Notes: generated from the letters alone by a model not told the origin. DNA of 35,284 bases from XYD1-FULL-39-28 sp964539855 (GCA_964539855.1 CAZIJR010000002.1:1-35284), one strand, 5' to 3'. Positions 15,065 through 22,778 are shown, counted from the first letter of the stretch. Program-made: numbers and translations.

Positions 15065-16477
15065 ATGAATCGTTCAGTGATAGGCAAACAAATAAGTAAA
15101 GAGGTGATTGATGGTTTTAAAACTGATGCAAGTTCTTTGGCATCTTTCTTGAATAATCAAAATGATGGAAATGTTTTATATGTTTTAGGGAAATTGGGGC
15201 GACTTGAAAACAGCTCAAGCAAAAAACCATTATTGGATTTATTGGATAATGAAAATGAGGAAATTCGAGCATTGTCATTAAAAAATTTAGCAAAAATGTC
15301 TGATTTTTCTTTATTACCCGTCTTTGTAAAATCTGCAAGCAAAGATAAAAGTACTGAGGTTAGGCGTGAGGCGGTGTCTGCGATAGGTCGTTTAAGAAAT
15401 GAGAAAGCAATTCCAACAATGATAGGTTTTTTATCTGATAATGACCCTAAAGTAGTTATGCAAGCAATAAGAGGTTTGCTTGTCTTTCCAAAAAGGAATG
15501 ATATAGAAGCTGAATTAAAGAAATTAGTTAACCACCCAAATGAACTGATAAAGGAAACAATAAATAAAGAGGTTAATGGATTTAGTTATAGTTCTAATAC
15601 TTCGCAAAAACACGATGAGTTCCCTCCTTTTTTAGAAAATATGGTCGTACAAGGCGATGTACAAGAAGTTTTAAAATTTGTTCCTGATGACTCATTACAT
15701 CTAACATTTACTTCTCCGCCATATTACAATGCAAGAGATTATTCAATTTATCAAAGCTACGATGAATACCTTAAATTTTTAGAAAGTGTATTTAAGGAAC
15801 TTCATCGTGTGACCAAAGAGGGTAGATTTTTTGTACTTAATACCTCGCCAATAATAATTCCAAGAATAAGCAGGGCACATTCCAGTAAAAGGTATCCGAT
15901 ACCATACGACATCCATCCCTTATTGGTTAAAATGGGCTGGGAATTTATAGACGATATTGTATGGGTTAAGCCAGAAGCAAGTGTGAAGAATAGGAATGCT
16001 GGGTTTTTACAACATAGAAAACCTTTGGGGTATAAACCCAATGCAATTACTGAAATGTTGATGGTTTATAGGAAAAAAACTGACAAATTGATTGATTGGA
16101 ATATGCATCAGTATAATTACGATAGAGTTAATCAAAGTAAAATCCCAGATAAATATGAAACATCGAATGTCTGGAAGATTAGTCCAACCTTCGACAAGAT
16201 ACACAGTGCAGTATTTCCTATTGAATTGTGCAATAATGTAATTAAGTATTATTCATTTGTTGGAGATTTAGTTTTTGACCCTTTTGCTGGTAGCGGAACG
16301 CTTGGTAGAGCAGCGATGAATTTAAATAGAAAATTCTTTTTAGCTGAAAAAGAGCCAAAATACATTGCAAGAATTAAAGAGGAATTATCTAAAGATAAGA
16401 ATTTATTTAATTCGAAAAATAGTCAGCCAAATTTTAATGATTTAAAAACTTTTATTTCATCATCTAAAAAAATATGA
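15065..16477 (+). CDS. DNA methyltransferase with N-terminal HEAT-like repeats (probable m4C)
   Basis: A 470-aa fusion. Residues about 15-180 are HEAT-like helical repeats (EEIRALSLKNLAKM; TEVRREAVSAIGRLRNEKAIPTMIGFL; PKVVMQAIRGL). The C-terminal part (about 195-440) is an N6/N4 methylase of beta-class order: the catalytic motif TSPPYYNARDY comes first and the S-adenosylmethionine loop DPFAGSGTLG near residue 408 second. SPPY in place of DPPY favours N4-cytosine. It protects the element's DNA from the endonuclease encoded next, with which it shares an ATGA overlap. The repeat fusion is unusual for a type II methylase and may contact DNA or a partner. Confidence 0.88.
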   Translation: MNRSVIGKQISKEVIDGFKTDASSLASFLNNQNDGNVLYVLGKLGRLENSSSKKPLLDLLDNENEEIRALSLKNLAKMSDFSLLPVFVKSASKDKSTEVRREAVSAIGRLRNEKAIPTMIGFLSDNDPKVVMQAIRGLLVFPKRNDIEAELKKLVNHPNELIKETINKEVNGFSYSSNTSQKHDEFPPFLENMVVQGDVQEVLKFVPDDSLHLTFTSPPYYNARDYSIYQSYDEYLKFLESVFKELHRVTKEGRFFVLNTSPIIIPRISRAHSSKRYPIPYDIHPLLVKMGWEFIDDIVWVKPEASVKNRNAGFLQHRKPLGYKPNAITEMLMVYRKKTDKLIDWNMHQYNYDRVNQSKIPDKYETSNVWKISPTFDKIHSAVFPIELCNNVIKYYSFVGDLVFDPFAGSGTLGRAAMNLNRKFFLAEKEPKYIARIKEELSKDKNLFNSKNSQPNFNDLKTFISSSKKI

Positions 16478-17394
16478 CAATAACAGAACAAGTAGCAAAA
16501 AATATAATAAAAAAATTACTGAAAGGAGAGGATTATAGAATTGAGGTTGTAACACTGATAAATGCGGAGTTTCTTCAATTTGCTGTTGATTTTTTTAAAA
16601 AGGTTGTCGATGCCAAACTTAAAAGTAGCGACATAACAGTAGATTGGTATAAAAAGGAATTTCTTAACCCAGCCCTATCTGCTACAGATATTGCCATCAA
16701 CTCAGGATTAAACAAAAAAACAATCCACAATATGTTTAATTCCTCTACAAGAGAAATCGTGATTAACGCCTCGAACGAAAATTACGATGCACTTTATGAA
16801 GCAATTAAAACTCTTGTAGAAACTGAACACGACCTTGAGCTCACTTTAACTATTAAATTTAAGGGAGTAAGTGTCGATTTAAATGTTAGTGAAAGTTTAA
16901 TAGTAATAAATACATTAGCAGTGAAAAGGGCAGCATTAAGGGGCGGTTTGTGGAGTACTGCTGGCAAAAGGGTTGAGAAACCACTGATGCAGACACTTTG
17001 CAAACTTTATGGAGTATCAGATGACAATTATTCACTGAAGATAAAGGGCAAGGAAATTTCTGAAGAAGATTTTGAAAGGGAAATCGACTTTTATTTAGTT
17101 GAAAATGGTAAAGAATACAAATGTGAGGTAAAACTTATGGGTATAGGAAATCCTGAGAGTGCAGATGCGGTTATTGCACGGGATAGTAGTATATTTGTAG
17201 CTGATAAACTTTCTGAAACGAATAAAAAACAATTAAACAGCTTAAAAATTCAATGGGTTGAGTTAAGGAGTGATAATGGGTTTAAAAAATTTGAAGCCGT
17301 TTTGGACCATTTTAAAATTCCTCATAATGAATTATCAAAAGACATAGATAAGGAGTTAGAGCCGATATTTAAGGCAATTTTTTCAAAGAACTAA
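16474..17394 (+). CDS. Type II restriction endonuclease, CfrBI-like
   Basis: A 306-aa protein starting inside the methylase stop (ATGA), as expected for a restriction-modification pair. The second half contains RGGLWSTAGKRVEKPLMQTLCKLYGV, then a PD-(D/E)xK-type core: Asp in REIDFYLVENG and E-x-K in YKCEVKLMG (about residues 208-226). This arrangement resembles the CfrBI family (recognition CCWWGG, paired with an N4-cytosine methylase), which fits the SPPY methylase. The family assignment is from memory of the motif and moderately sure; the endonuclease role is supported by gene context and motif together. Confidence 0.75.
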   Translation: MTITEQVAKNIIKKLLKGEDYRIEVVTLINAEFLQFAVDFFKKVVDAKLKSSDITVDWYKKEFLNPALSATDIAINSGLNKKTIHNMFNSSTREIVINASNENYDALYEAIKTLVETEHDLELTLTIKFKGVSVDLNVSESLIVINTLAVKRAALRGGLWSTAGKRVEKPLMQTLCKLYGVSDDNYSLKIKGKEISEEDFEREIDFYLVENGKEYKCEVKLMGIGNPESADAVIARDSSIFVADKLSETNKKQLNSLKIQWVELRSDNGFKKFEAVLDHFKIPHNELSKDIDKELEPIFKAIFSKN

Positions 17395-17474
17395 TTGATA
17401 GATATATTTTAATACCCTAATTGTGGCTCTTTCTCTTAGCTGTTCTTAAGTATTTCCTGAAGAGAATGGCTTGT

Positions 17475-17503
17475 TTGATAGAAATCCCAAAATTTGCTAA
17501 GAT
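17475..17503 (+). promoter_or_regulatory. Promoter of cassette C
   Basis: TTGATA (17475-17480), a 17-bp spacer and TAAGAT (17498-17503), with an upstream TG giving an extended -10 (TGCTAAGAT). The leader is about 75 nt. Confidence 0.75.
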
Positions 17504-17585
17504 TATTCTTAAGGCGGTTCAATATTTTACCCGCTATGTCCACACGGGGAACAGCACATTTCCATCATCAAAGAAAGGTGTCATT

Positions 17586-17783
17586 ATGAACTGTAAAAGG
17601 GCGGGGAGACTCTCAAAGGCTCTTGAGTCTCTTGGTAAGGGAGAAGATACCCATGGACGTCCACTTGACCTAGCTATAATCGCAGCGAGAACTCATGCCA
17701 CTGCGATGAAGGTTAGCGACCGAATCAGAAAGGGACAAAAACGCACCAAGGAAAGATTTCGGGAAATGCACTATAGGGGCTAA
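17586..17783 (+). CDS. Small basic unknown protein, GC-richer cassette C
   Basis: A 65-aa, strongly basic, helical protein (for example KVSDRIRKGQKRTKERFREM at the C-terminus). I know no family for it. ATG 17586 is preceded by AAAGGTG at a usable distance. Codons are GC-richer than in the core genes. It stands alone with its own promoter, a roughly 75-nt leader that can form hairpins, and a terminator that belongs to an 85-bp repeat. The basic character would suit nucleic-acid binding; this is inference only. Confidence 0.6.
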   Translation: MNCKRAGRLSKALESLGKGEDTHGRPLDLAIIAARTHATAMKVSDRIRKGQKRTKERFREMHYRG

Positions 17784-17833
17784 ATAGATATAGAACCCTT
17801 GAAAGCCCTCCTTTGCCCTCGAACAAAAGAACA

Positions 17834-17918
17834 CCAAAGCCCAGGACATGGAGATTGTCCCGGGCTCTTTTTTATATATTTATTAAACTATTGATTTGTG
17901 GTAAATTAAATTTATACG
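17834..17918 (+). repeat. 85-bp perfect direct repeat, copy 1
   Basis: Identical over 85 bp to 18339-18423. It contains a terminator hairpin (AGCCC-a-GGACA / TGTCC-c-GGGCT, 17838-17866, then CTTTTTT) followed by an AT-rich tail with TTGATT-N16-TATACG, which could be a weak promoter. The two copies bracket cassette D. Confidence 0.95.
17838..17874 (+). terminator. Terminator of cassette C
   Basis: Two-part stem AGCCC/GGGCT and GGACA/TGTCC separated by one A-C mismatch, 7-base loop, then CTTTTTT. Lies within repeat copy 1. Confidence 0.88.
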
Positions 17919-17922
17919 TAAA

Positions 17923-17982
17923 ATGCTTTCCGACAAAAATATAAGGAGAGGGAACCTTTACCCGCCACGAGCAGTTTTTTAG
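17923..17982 (+). pseudogene. 19-codon gene remnant after repeat copy 1
   Basis: A short frame, ATG to TAG, reading MLSDKNIRRGNLYPPRAVF. The start MLSDKNI resembles the beginning of dCTP deaminases, but it is too short to be sure. It may be the left-over 5' end of a gene displaced by the cassette, or chance. Confidence 0.2.
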
Positions 17983-17996
17983 TTCGCATTCAACTA

Positions 17997-18026
17997 TTGA
18001 CAAACACGCTGGTTGTATGATATAAT
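17997..18026 (+). promoter_or_regulatory. Promoter of cassette D
   Basis: TTGACA (17997-18002), an 18-bp spacer and TATAAT (18021-18026) with an extended -10 TG. TAGCAT also lies just downstream (18032-18037). Confidence 0.8.
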
Positions 18027-18080
18027 TATATTAGCATAATTTACCTGTCTACCAGCAACACAATAGAAAGAGAGAGTGAG

Positions 18081-18323
18081 ATGAAATGGGTTAAAAAGGC
18101 CATCAATCGATGGCGAGTGCGGTTTCTAAGGCGACGCATGGAAAGCAAGCTGTGGCAACTTCTTAACTGCATGGAGATTAACGTGCAGTTCAAGGGGACA
18201 CCCGAAGCTCGGCTCTCAATTCTGACTGGTACTGCGACGCTGAATCGTTGTTTACCTCTTTGCTGTCACAGGTTTCAAAAAATGGCGTTGGCCCGCCTAA
18301 ACTATGTAATGTCGTTGGCATAA
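18081..18323 (+). CDS. Small unknown protein, GC-richer cassette D
   Basis: An 80-aa, basic protein with an Arg/Trp/Lys-rich N-terminus (MKWVKKAINRWRVRFLRRRM) that would suit membrane-surface or nucleic-acid binding. Three Cys are in the second half (CMEIN, CLPLCC region gives a Cys pair). No family recognised. A purine-rich GAGAGAGTGAG run lies directly before the ATG. Codon use is GC-rich compared with neighbours. It has its own promoter and ends at a terminator inside repeat copy 2, so the whole unit lies between the two 85-bp repeats. Confidence 0.5.
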   Translation: MKWVKKAINRWRVRFLRRRMESKLWQLLNCMEINVQFKGTPEARLSILTGTATLNRCLPLCCHRFQKMALARLNYVMSLA

Positions 18324-18338
18324 TGCTTCGACCTCGAC

Positions 18339-18423
18339 CCAAAGCCCAGGACATGGAGATTGTCCCGGGCTCTTTTTTATATATTTATTAAACTATTGAT
18401 TTGTGGTAAATTAAATTTATACG
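18339..18423 (+). repeat. 85-bp perfect direct repeat, copy 2
   Basis: Exact copy of 17834-17918. Repeat unit length (start to start) is 505 bp. It ends immediately before the promoter region of structured RNA 2. Confidence 0.95.
18343..18378 (+). terminator. Terminator of cassette D
   Basis: Same hairpin as in repeat copy 1, followed by CTTTTTT. Confidence 0.88.
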
Positions 18424-18446
18424 CTGTCAGAATTTGGCTGCCAAAG

Positions 18447-18496
18447 TCCACATGTGGATAAATTCGCTTGACACGAACTTTCTACTTATATATACT
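18447..18496 (+). promoter_or_regulatory. Operator-like palindrome and promoter of structured RNA 2
   Basis: A 12-bp perfect palindrome TCCACATGTGGA (18447-18458) lies 9 bp upstream of TTGACA (18468-18473), which is followed by a 17-bp spacer and TATACT (18491-18496). This is the closest to a consensus promoter in this part of the window. Predicted start near 18503. Confidence 0.8.
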
Positions 18497-18502
18497 ACAA
18501 AA

Positions 18503-18765
18503 ACAGAAAGCTTTGGATCATTGCCGAGCTTATAGGAGGGGACTATGCCACCGGTTTAGTTTCGGCGCATAGGGCGCCACAAACAGCCAAAGGCGGAAAA
18601 AATGCCTGCACCACTGTGCCCAAAAATATTTTTGTAAAGCCAGGAGGCTTCACAAAAATAACAGCCAGAAAGACTCTGGTACGTACCCTGTGCAAGCATT
18701 AATCCACCTCGTTATCATCGCATCTTCCTTCCTTCAAGGGACAGCCCAGCTGTCCCACTTTTTTT
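18503..18765 (+). ncRNA. Unassigned structured RNA 2 (about 260 nt)
   Basis: About 480 bp lie between cassette D and the next gene without a normal ORF. A near-consensus promoter and a strong terminator bound a run of hairpins: CTATGC/GCATAG enclosing CCG/CGG (about 18543-18572), GGCGC/GCGCC, GCAC/GTGC, and a long stem at 18628-18661 (TATTTTTGT-AAGCC with one mismatch, loop AGGA). CCAGA/TCTGG and the self-complementary GGTACGTACC follow. A perfect Shine-Dalgarno AGGAGG (18534-18539) precedes a 4-codon frame, Met-Pro-Pro-Val-stop (18545-18559). No RNase P, tmRNA, SRP or 6S signature was found. Confidence 0.55.
18738..18765 (+). terminator. Terminator of structured RNA 2
   Basis: An 8-bp perfect stem GGGACAGC / GCTGTCCC with a 3-base loop, then ACTTTTTTT. 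Confidence 0.92.
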
Positions 18766-18766
18766 A

Positions 18767-18798
18767 CAAAAAAAATGGGGCGAAAAAAGTTTCACCCC
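18767..18798 (-). terminator. Terminator of the small membrane gene
   Basis: On the minus strand GGGG-t-GAAA / TTTC-g-CCCC (18777-18798) followed by a T-run (complement of the A-run 18768-18775). Converges with the terminator of RNA 2. Confidence 0.75.
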
Positions 18799-18805
18799 TT
18801 AATCC

Positions 18806-18997
18806 CTATGGGATTTTTTTATGCTTTTTTGCCCATGAACTAAGTCTTTCCTTGCCTAATTTTTTTCTAGCCTTTGCTAATGATCGTCTCCTAATTTCTG
18901 GAATCACATAGAAAGCAAATAAAACTAACGATAGAAAAAAGGACACTGGCACAGCAAAAATAGCATGCTCGCCGATAAATTGCAAAATGCCTTCCAT
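18806..18997 (-). CDS. Small membrane protein
   Basis: A 63-aa protein with one transmembrane segment (AIFAVPVSFFLSLVLFAFYVIPEI) near the N-terminus and a very basic C-terminus (RRRSLAKARKKLGKERLSSWAKKHKKIP). The N-terminus is probably outside and the basic tail inside. I chose ATG 18997, with AAGGTG 6 bases upstream, over an in-frame GTG at 19006. A terminator follows. No family recognised. Confidence 0.6.
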   Translation of the reverse strand: MEGILQFIGEHAIFAVPVSFFLSLVLFAFYVIPEIRRRSLAKARKKLGKERLSSWAKKHKKIP

Positions 18998-19074
18998 TTT
19001 TATCACCTTGGGTTTGATGTCAAAGAAACGGATTTAGGTAATTTTGCAACAAGATTAAACCTAAGTCAATATTG

Positions 19075-19083
19075 TGCTATAAG
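19075..19083 (+). promoter_or_regulatory. Extended -10 promoter of the S41 protease gene
   Basis: TGCTATAAG, 25 bp before ATG 19109; predicted leader about 19 nt. Confidence 0.6.
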
Positions 19084-19108
19084 TTAATATTTGCTAAGAT
19101 TGGTGTAT

Positions 19109-20296
19109 ATGAGAATGAAAATCAAAAAAATAATTTTTCCAGTTATCGCTGTACTGTGCCTTGCAGGAGCTTTTGGTTTGGGAGCCTGGGTCGGCGTAAA
19201 TAAAATTGCATATAATGTACCACAACCTGGAACAATTGATTTTTCCCTTTTCTGGAATGCATATAGCGAGCTCCAAGAAAACTTTATAGACCCTTCGGCA
19301 ATTGATAACCAAAAAATAATTTATGGCGCAATAGAAGGAATGACACAATCCTTAGATGATCCATACACCAGCTTTTTTAACCCAGAACGGGCACACCGTT
19401 TTCAACAAGATTTATCGGGTTCATTTGAAGGAATTGGTGTTGAGATAGGCGTCAAAAAAGAATTACTTACTGTGGTTGCTCCGCTTGAAGGCACCCCAGG
19501 CCAGACAGCAGGGCTAAAGGCGGGAGACATAATTGCCAAAATTGATGGTAAGGATTCCTTGAATATGACTACTGATGATGCTGTAAGTTTGATAAGGGGT
19601 CCAAAAGGTACAAACGTCACATTAACCATAGTAAGAGAGGAGCTCAAAAATCCAAAAGACATTACCATCACTCGAGGAACCATTTCAATCCCAGCAATGA
19701 AATGGTCTTTAAAAGACGGCAATATAGCTTATATTCAGCTTTTCCAATTTGACGAATCTCTTTCTTCTGAATTTACATCTGCCACAAGGGAAATTTTGCA
19801 AAGTCCAGCAAAAAGAATTATTTTAGACTTAAGAAACAACCCGGGTGGATATCTTGATATTGCACAAAGTATTGCTGGATTTTTCCTGGAAAATGGAAAA
19901 ATTGTGACCATTGAAGATCTTGGAGCAGACAAGGAACAACAAATTTACAAAACCTCGGGAAGTGCCAGCCTTTCTGGATACCCAGTCGTAGTTTTAATAA
20001 ACCAAGGTTCAGCCTCTGCATCTGAAATTTTAGCCGGGACACTAAGAGATAACCGAAACATAAAATTAATTGGGATGAAGTCATTTGGAAAAGGATCAGT
20101 CCAAGAGGTCATAAATTTAAGAGGCGGGTCATTTTTAAAGATTACAATTGCAAAATGGCTAACACCAAACGGAAATTCAATTGCTGAGGTGGGACTGGAG
20201 CCGGATATAAAAATTGATATTACAGATCATGACATGCAGCTGGATAAAGACCCTCAGCTAGATAAGGCCCTTGAAATTGTTAAAGCATTGCGTTAA
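19109..20296 (+). CDS. S41 family C-terminal processing protease
   Basis: A 395-aa membrane-anchored protease (Ctp/Prc type) that cleaves envelope proteins near their C-termini. An N-terminal anchor (IIFPVIAVLCLAGAFGLGAWVGV) comes first. A PDZ domain follows (about residues 90-180, GIGVEIGVKKELLTVVAPLEGTPGQTAGLKAGDII). The S41 catalytic domain holds the nucleophile Ser in NQGSASASEILAGTLRDN and the general-base Lys in GMKSFGKGSVQEV. It is of normal length. Alternative starts TTG 19091 and ATG 19115 exist; ATG 19109 fits the promoter. Confidence 0.95.
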   Translation: MRMKIKKIIFPVIAVLCLAGAFGLGAWVGVNKIAYNVPQPGTIDFSLFWNAYSELQENFIDPSAIDNQKIIYGAIEGMTQSLDDPYTSFFNPERAHRFQQDLSGSFEGIGVEIGVKKELLTVVAPLEGTPGQTAGLKAGDIIAKIDGKDSLNMTTDDAVSLIRGPKGTNVTLTIVREELKNPKDITITRGTISIPAMKWSLKDGNIAYIQLFQFDESLSSEFTSATREILQSPAKRIILDLRNNPGGYLDIAQSIAGFFLENGKIVTIEDLGADKEQQIYKTSGSASLSGYPVVVLINQGSASASEILAGTLRDNRNIKLIGMKSFGKGSVQEVINLRGGSFLKITIAKWLTPNGNSIAEVGLEPDIKIDITDHDMQLDKDPQLDKALEIVKALR

Positions 20297-20336
20297 AATA
20301 TAAAATTGTTAAAATATAGTAATAAAATTATATAAT

Positions 20337-20804
20337 ATGAAAGTTATTCTACTACAAGATGTTGAAGACCTTGGAAAAAAATACGAGGTAAAAGAAGTTA
20401 AAGATGGACACGCAAGGAATTTTTTATTGCCAAACAAATTGGCAAAAGCCGCCACAAAACAGGCGTTGAAATGGTTGACCGACCAGAAGGAAGTGATTGA
20501 AAAAGAAGCTGAAGAGGATTTAAAAAAAGCGCAGGAATTGGCTTCGCGCTTAGACGGATTAGAGACAACTATTGAAGTAAAAATAGGAGATGAGGGACAG
20601 CTTTTTGAAGCCATTACTAATCAAAAAATAGCTGATAAATTAAAAGAAATGGGGTTTGATGTTAAAAAATCTCAGGTTCTTTTAGAAAACCCAATTAAAC
20701 AACAAGGAGAGTTTAGCATAAGCATAAATCTTGCGCACAATCTTGAGGCAGAAATAAAAATAATAATAGCTGAATCATCAGCGGTAAAAAAAGAGGAGGA
20801 ATAA
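20337..20804 (+). CDS. rplI: Ribosomal protein bL9
   Basis: A 155-aa protein of the large ribosomal subunit. The N-terminal domain MKVILLQDVEDLGKKYEVKEVKDGHARNFLLPNKLA is the bL9 signature, followed by the long connecting helix (about 45-80) and the C-terminal domain (EVKIGDEGQLFEAITNQKIADKLKEMGF). Length is typical. Some candidate-phyla-radiation lineages lack bL9, so its presence is of taxonomic use. It ends one base before pyrG; the last codons supply the pyrG Shine-Dalgarno GAGGAGG. Confidence 0.97.
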   Translation: MKVILLQDVEDLGKKYEVKEVKDGHARNFLLPNKLAKAATKQALKWLTDQKEVIEKEAEEDLKKAQELASRLDGLETTIEVKIGDEGQLFEAITNQKIADKLKEMGFDVKKSQVLLENPIKQQGEFSISINLAHNLEAEIKIIIAESSAVKKEEE

Positions 20805-20805
20805 A

Positions 20806-22443
20806 ATGAAGTATATTTTTGTCGTCGGTGGAGTAATGTCTGGAGTAGGGAAGGGTGTAGCAACATCTTCAATTTCTAAAATATTACAGTCACGCGGTTT
20901 TGGAGTCACAGCAATAAAAATTGACCCTTATGTAAACGTCGACGCAGGTACAATGAGCCCCACTGAACACGGTGAGGTTTTTGTTTTGGACGATGGTATG
21001 GAGTGTGATCAGGATATGGGAAATTATGAAAGATTTTTAGATACAACTCTGTCCAGTGCAAACTATATGACTACTGGAAGTGTTTATCTATCTGTAATTA
21101 ACAAGGAACGCAGTATGGGATATAAAGGCAAACAGGTTGAGGTTGTACCCAGAATTCCTCTAGAAGTTATCGATAGGATCAATAATGCTGCAAAAAAAGA
21201 AAAAGCTGAAATTGTAGTTACAGAGATAGGAGGAACCGTTGGTGAATACGAAAATCTGCTGTTTCTTGAGGCGATAAAAATGCTTAAATTAAAACACCCA
21301 AAAGACGTTCTTACGGTTTTGGTTAGCTTTATCCCCGCTTTAGGAGCAGGTGGAACAGAACTTAAAACAAAACCAACTCAACATGCTGTAAGAAATCTAA
21401 ACTCGGTAGGACTGCAACCAGACATTATTTTAGGCAGAGCACATGTGCCTCTTGACCAAAAAAGAAAAGAAAAAATTCAATTTATGTGTGGGCTTGAGGA
21501 AGGAGATGTCATTTCAGCACCGAATGCTGAAAGTATTTACGAAGTGCCAATAAATTTTGAAAGAGATAATATAAGTGATAGAATCCTAAAAAAACTTTCC
21601 CTTACCCCAAGATCCAAGGATTTAAAACAATGGAGTGCGCTTGTTAAAAACATACAAAACCCAGAGGGCGATGTTAAAATAGGAATCGTGGGAAAATATT
21701 TTGGAAGCGGAGATTTTGTTTTAACCGACTCATATATCTCTGTGCTTGAATCGGTTAAACATGCAGCTTATTTTTGGAAGAAAAATCCCGTAATAACCTG
21801 GCTTGATTCAGATGTATATGAAAAAAATCCGTCCACTCTTAAAGAGCTAGACTCCTTTGATGGTATTATAGTTCCCGGAGGGTTTGGAAACAGGGGAGTA
21901 GAGGGAAAAATAAAAGCCATCCAATATTGCCGTGAAAATAAAATCCCTTTTTTGGGCCTTTGTTTAGGGGTTCAGCTTTGCGTAATTGAATTTGCGCGCA
22001 ACGTTGCTGGAATAAAAAATGCGACATCCAGAGAATTTGATGACAAAATTAAAGATCCAGTTATAGATGTTATGGAGAAACAAAAAAAATTACTTCAAAT
22101 GCGGCACTATGGAGGAACGATGAGGTTAGGTGCCTATGACTGCGCAGTTCAACCAGACACCATAAGCCATAGGGCATACAAAGATTGGGCAGGGGAACAA
22201 AAAGGACCATATATCATTTCAGAAAGGCACAGACACAGATATGAAATTAACAACAAATACCGCAAACTTCTAGAAGAAAAAGGGCTTATAGTAGCAGGCC
22301 TAAACCCAAAGTCAAATTTGATTGAAATAATTGAAATAAAAGACCATCCATTTTTTGTGGCTTCCCAGTTCCATCCGGAATTTAAATCCAGACCATTGCG
22401 ACCCCATCCACTGTTCAAGGAGTTTATAAAATCTGCCAAGTAA
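20806..22443 (+). CDS. pyrG: CTP synthase
   Basis: Converts UTP to CTP using ATP and glutamine. A 545-aa, full-length protein. The N-terminal synthase domain begins KYIFVVGGVMSGVGKGVATSSI (P-loop) and holds KIDPYVNVDAGTMSPTEHGEVFVLDDG. The C-terminal class I glutaminase has the catalytic Cys in PFLGLCLGVQLCVIEFAR and the His-Glu pair near the end (SQFHPEFKSRP). A strong GAGGAGG lies about 6 bases before the ATG, at the end of rplI, so the two are co-transcribed and probably coupled. Confidence 0.98.
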   Translation: MKYIFVVGGVMSGVGKGVATSSISKILQSRGFGVTAIKIDPYVNVDAGTMSPTEHGEVFVLDDGMECDQDMGNYERFLDTTLSSANYMTTGSVYLSVINKERSMGYKGKQVEVVPRIPLEVIDRINNAAKKEKAEIVVTEIGGTVGEYENLLFLEAIKMLKLKHPKDVLTVLVSFIPALGAGGTELKTKPTQHAVRNLNSVGLQPDIILGRAHVPLDQKRKEKIQFMCGLEEGDVISAPNAESIYEVPINFERDNISDRILKKLSLTPRSKDLKQWSALVKNIQNPEGDVKIGIVGKYFGSGDFVLTDSYISVLESVKHAAYFWKKNPVITWLDSDVYEKNPSTLKELDSFDGIIVPGGFGNRGVEGKIKAIQYCRENKIPFLGLCLGVQLCVIEFARNVAGIKNATSREFDDKIKDPVIDVMEKQKKLLQMRHYGGTMRLGAYDCAVQPDTISHRAYKDWAGEQKGPYIISERHRHRYEINNKYRKLLEEKGLIVAGLNPKSNLIEIIEIKDHPFFVASQFHPEFKSRPLRPHPLFKEFIKSAK

Positions 22444-22445
22444 GC

Positions 22446-22476
22446 AAAAAATCGCTCATTTTTTGAACGATTTTTT
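22446..22476. terminator. Bidirectional terminator between pyrG and rpmA
   Basis: A 9-bp stem AAAAAATCG / CGATTTTTT with an inner TC/GA pair; it serves both converging genes. Confidence 0.85.
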
Positions 22477-22482
22477 AAAATA

Positions 22483-22770
22483 CTATTTTGTTTTAGAGGT
22501 CTCTACAAAAACTAATTTTGCATCTCTTCTGGATCCGTTAAACAATTTTTTTGTTTTTGGGACAAAATGGACAATTCCTTCTTTCATAGCATAAATAGTG
22601 TCATCTGAACCACGTTTTACGTTTTTGCCGGGTAAATATTTTATACCTCTCTGCCTTACAATTATCATTCCAACTTTTGCGATTTGTCCGTCGTGAATCT
22701 TCACTCCCAAGCGCTGAGACGCAGAATCTCTTCCCAATCTACTTGAGCCTCCTTGTTTAGTTTTTGACAT
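22483..22770 (-). CDS. rpmA: Ribosomal protein bL27
   Basis: A 95-aa protein near the peptidyl-transferase centre of the 50S subunit. The conserved N-terminal stretch KTKQGGSSRLGRDSASQRLGVKIHDGQIAKVGMIIVRQRG is typical. The N-terminal extension needing cleavage, known from Firmicutes, is absent. It has an individual consensus promoter (TTGACA-N17-TAAGAT). Partner bL21 is not next to it. Confidence 0.96.
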   Translation of the reverse strand: MSKTKQGGSSRLGRDSASQRLGVKIHDGQIAKVGMIIVRQRGIKYLPGKNVKRGSDDTIYAMKEGIVHFVPKTKKLFNGSRRDAKLVFVETSKTK

Positions 22771-22778
22771 ATCTTTTT

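Larger units (their letters stand above)
11849..17394. mobile_element. Integrated element at tRNA-Ala carrying a restriction-modification system
   Basis: The block starts at the 3' end of tRNA-Ala and runs to at least the end of the endonuclease gene. It holds a large serine recombinase whose frame reads into the antisense of the tRNA, two small genes in the same operon, a MerR-like regulator, and a type II restriction-modification pair. The left end is well defined by the tRNA; the right end is not. Candidate core matches to the tRNA 3' end are GTCCACA at 17538-17544 and GTCCACAT at 18446-18453; both are short and could be chance. Confidence 0.7.
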
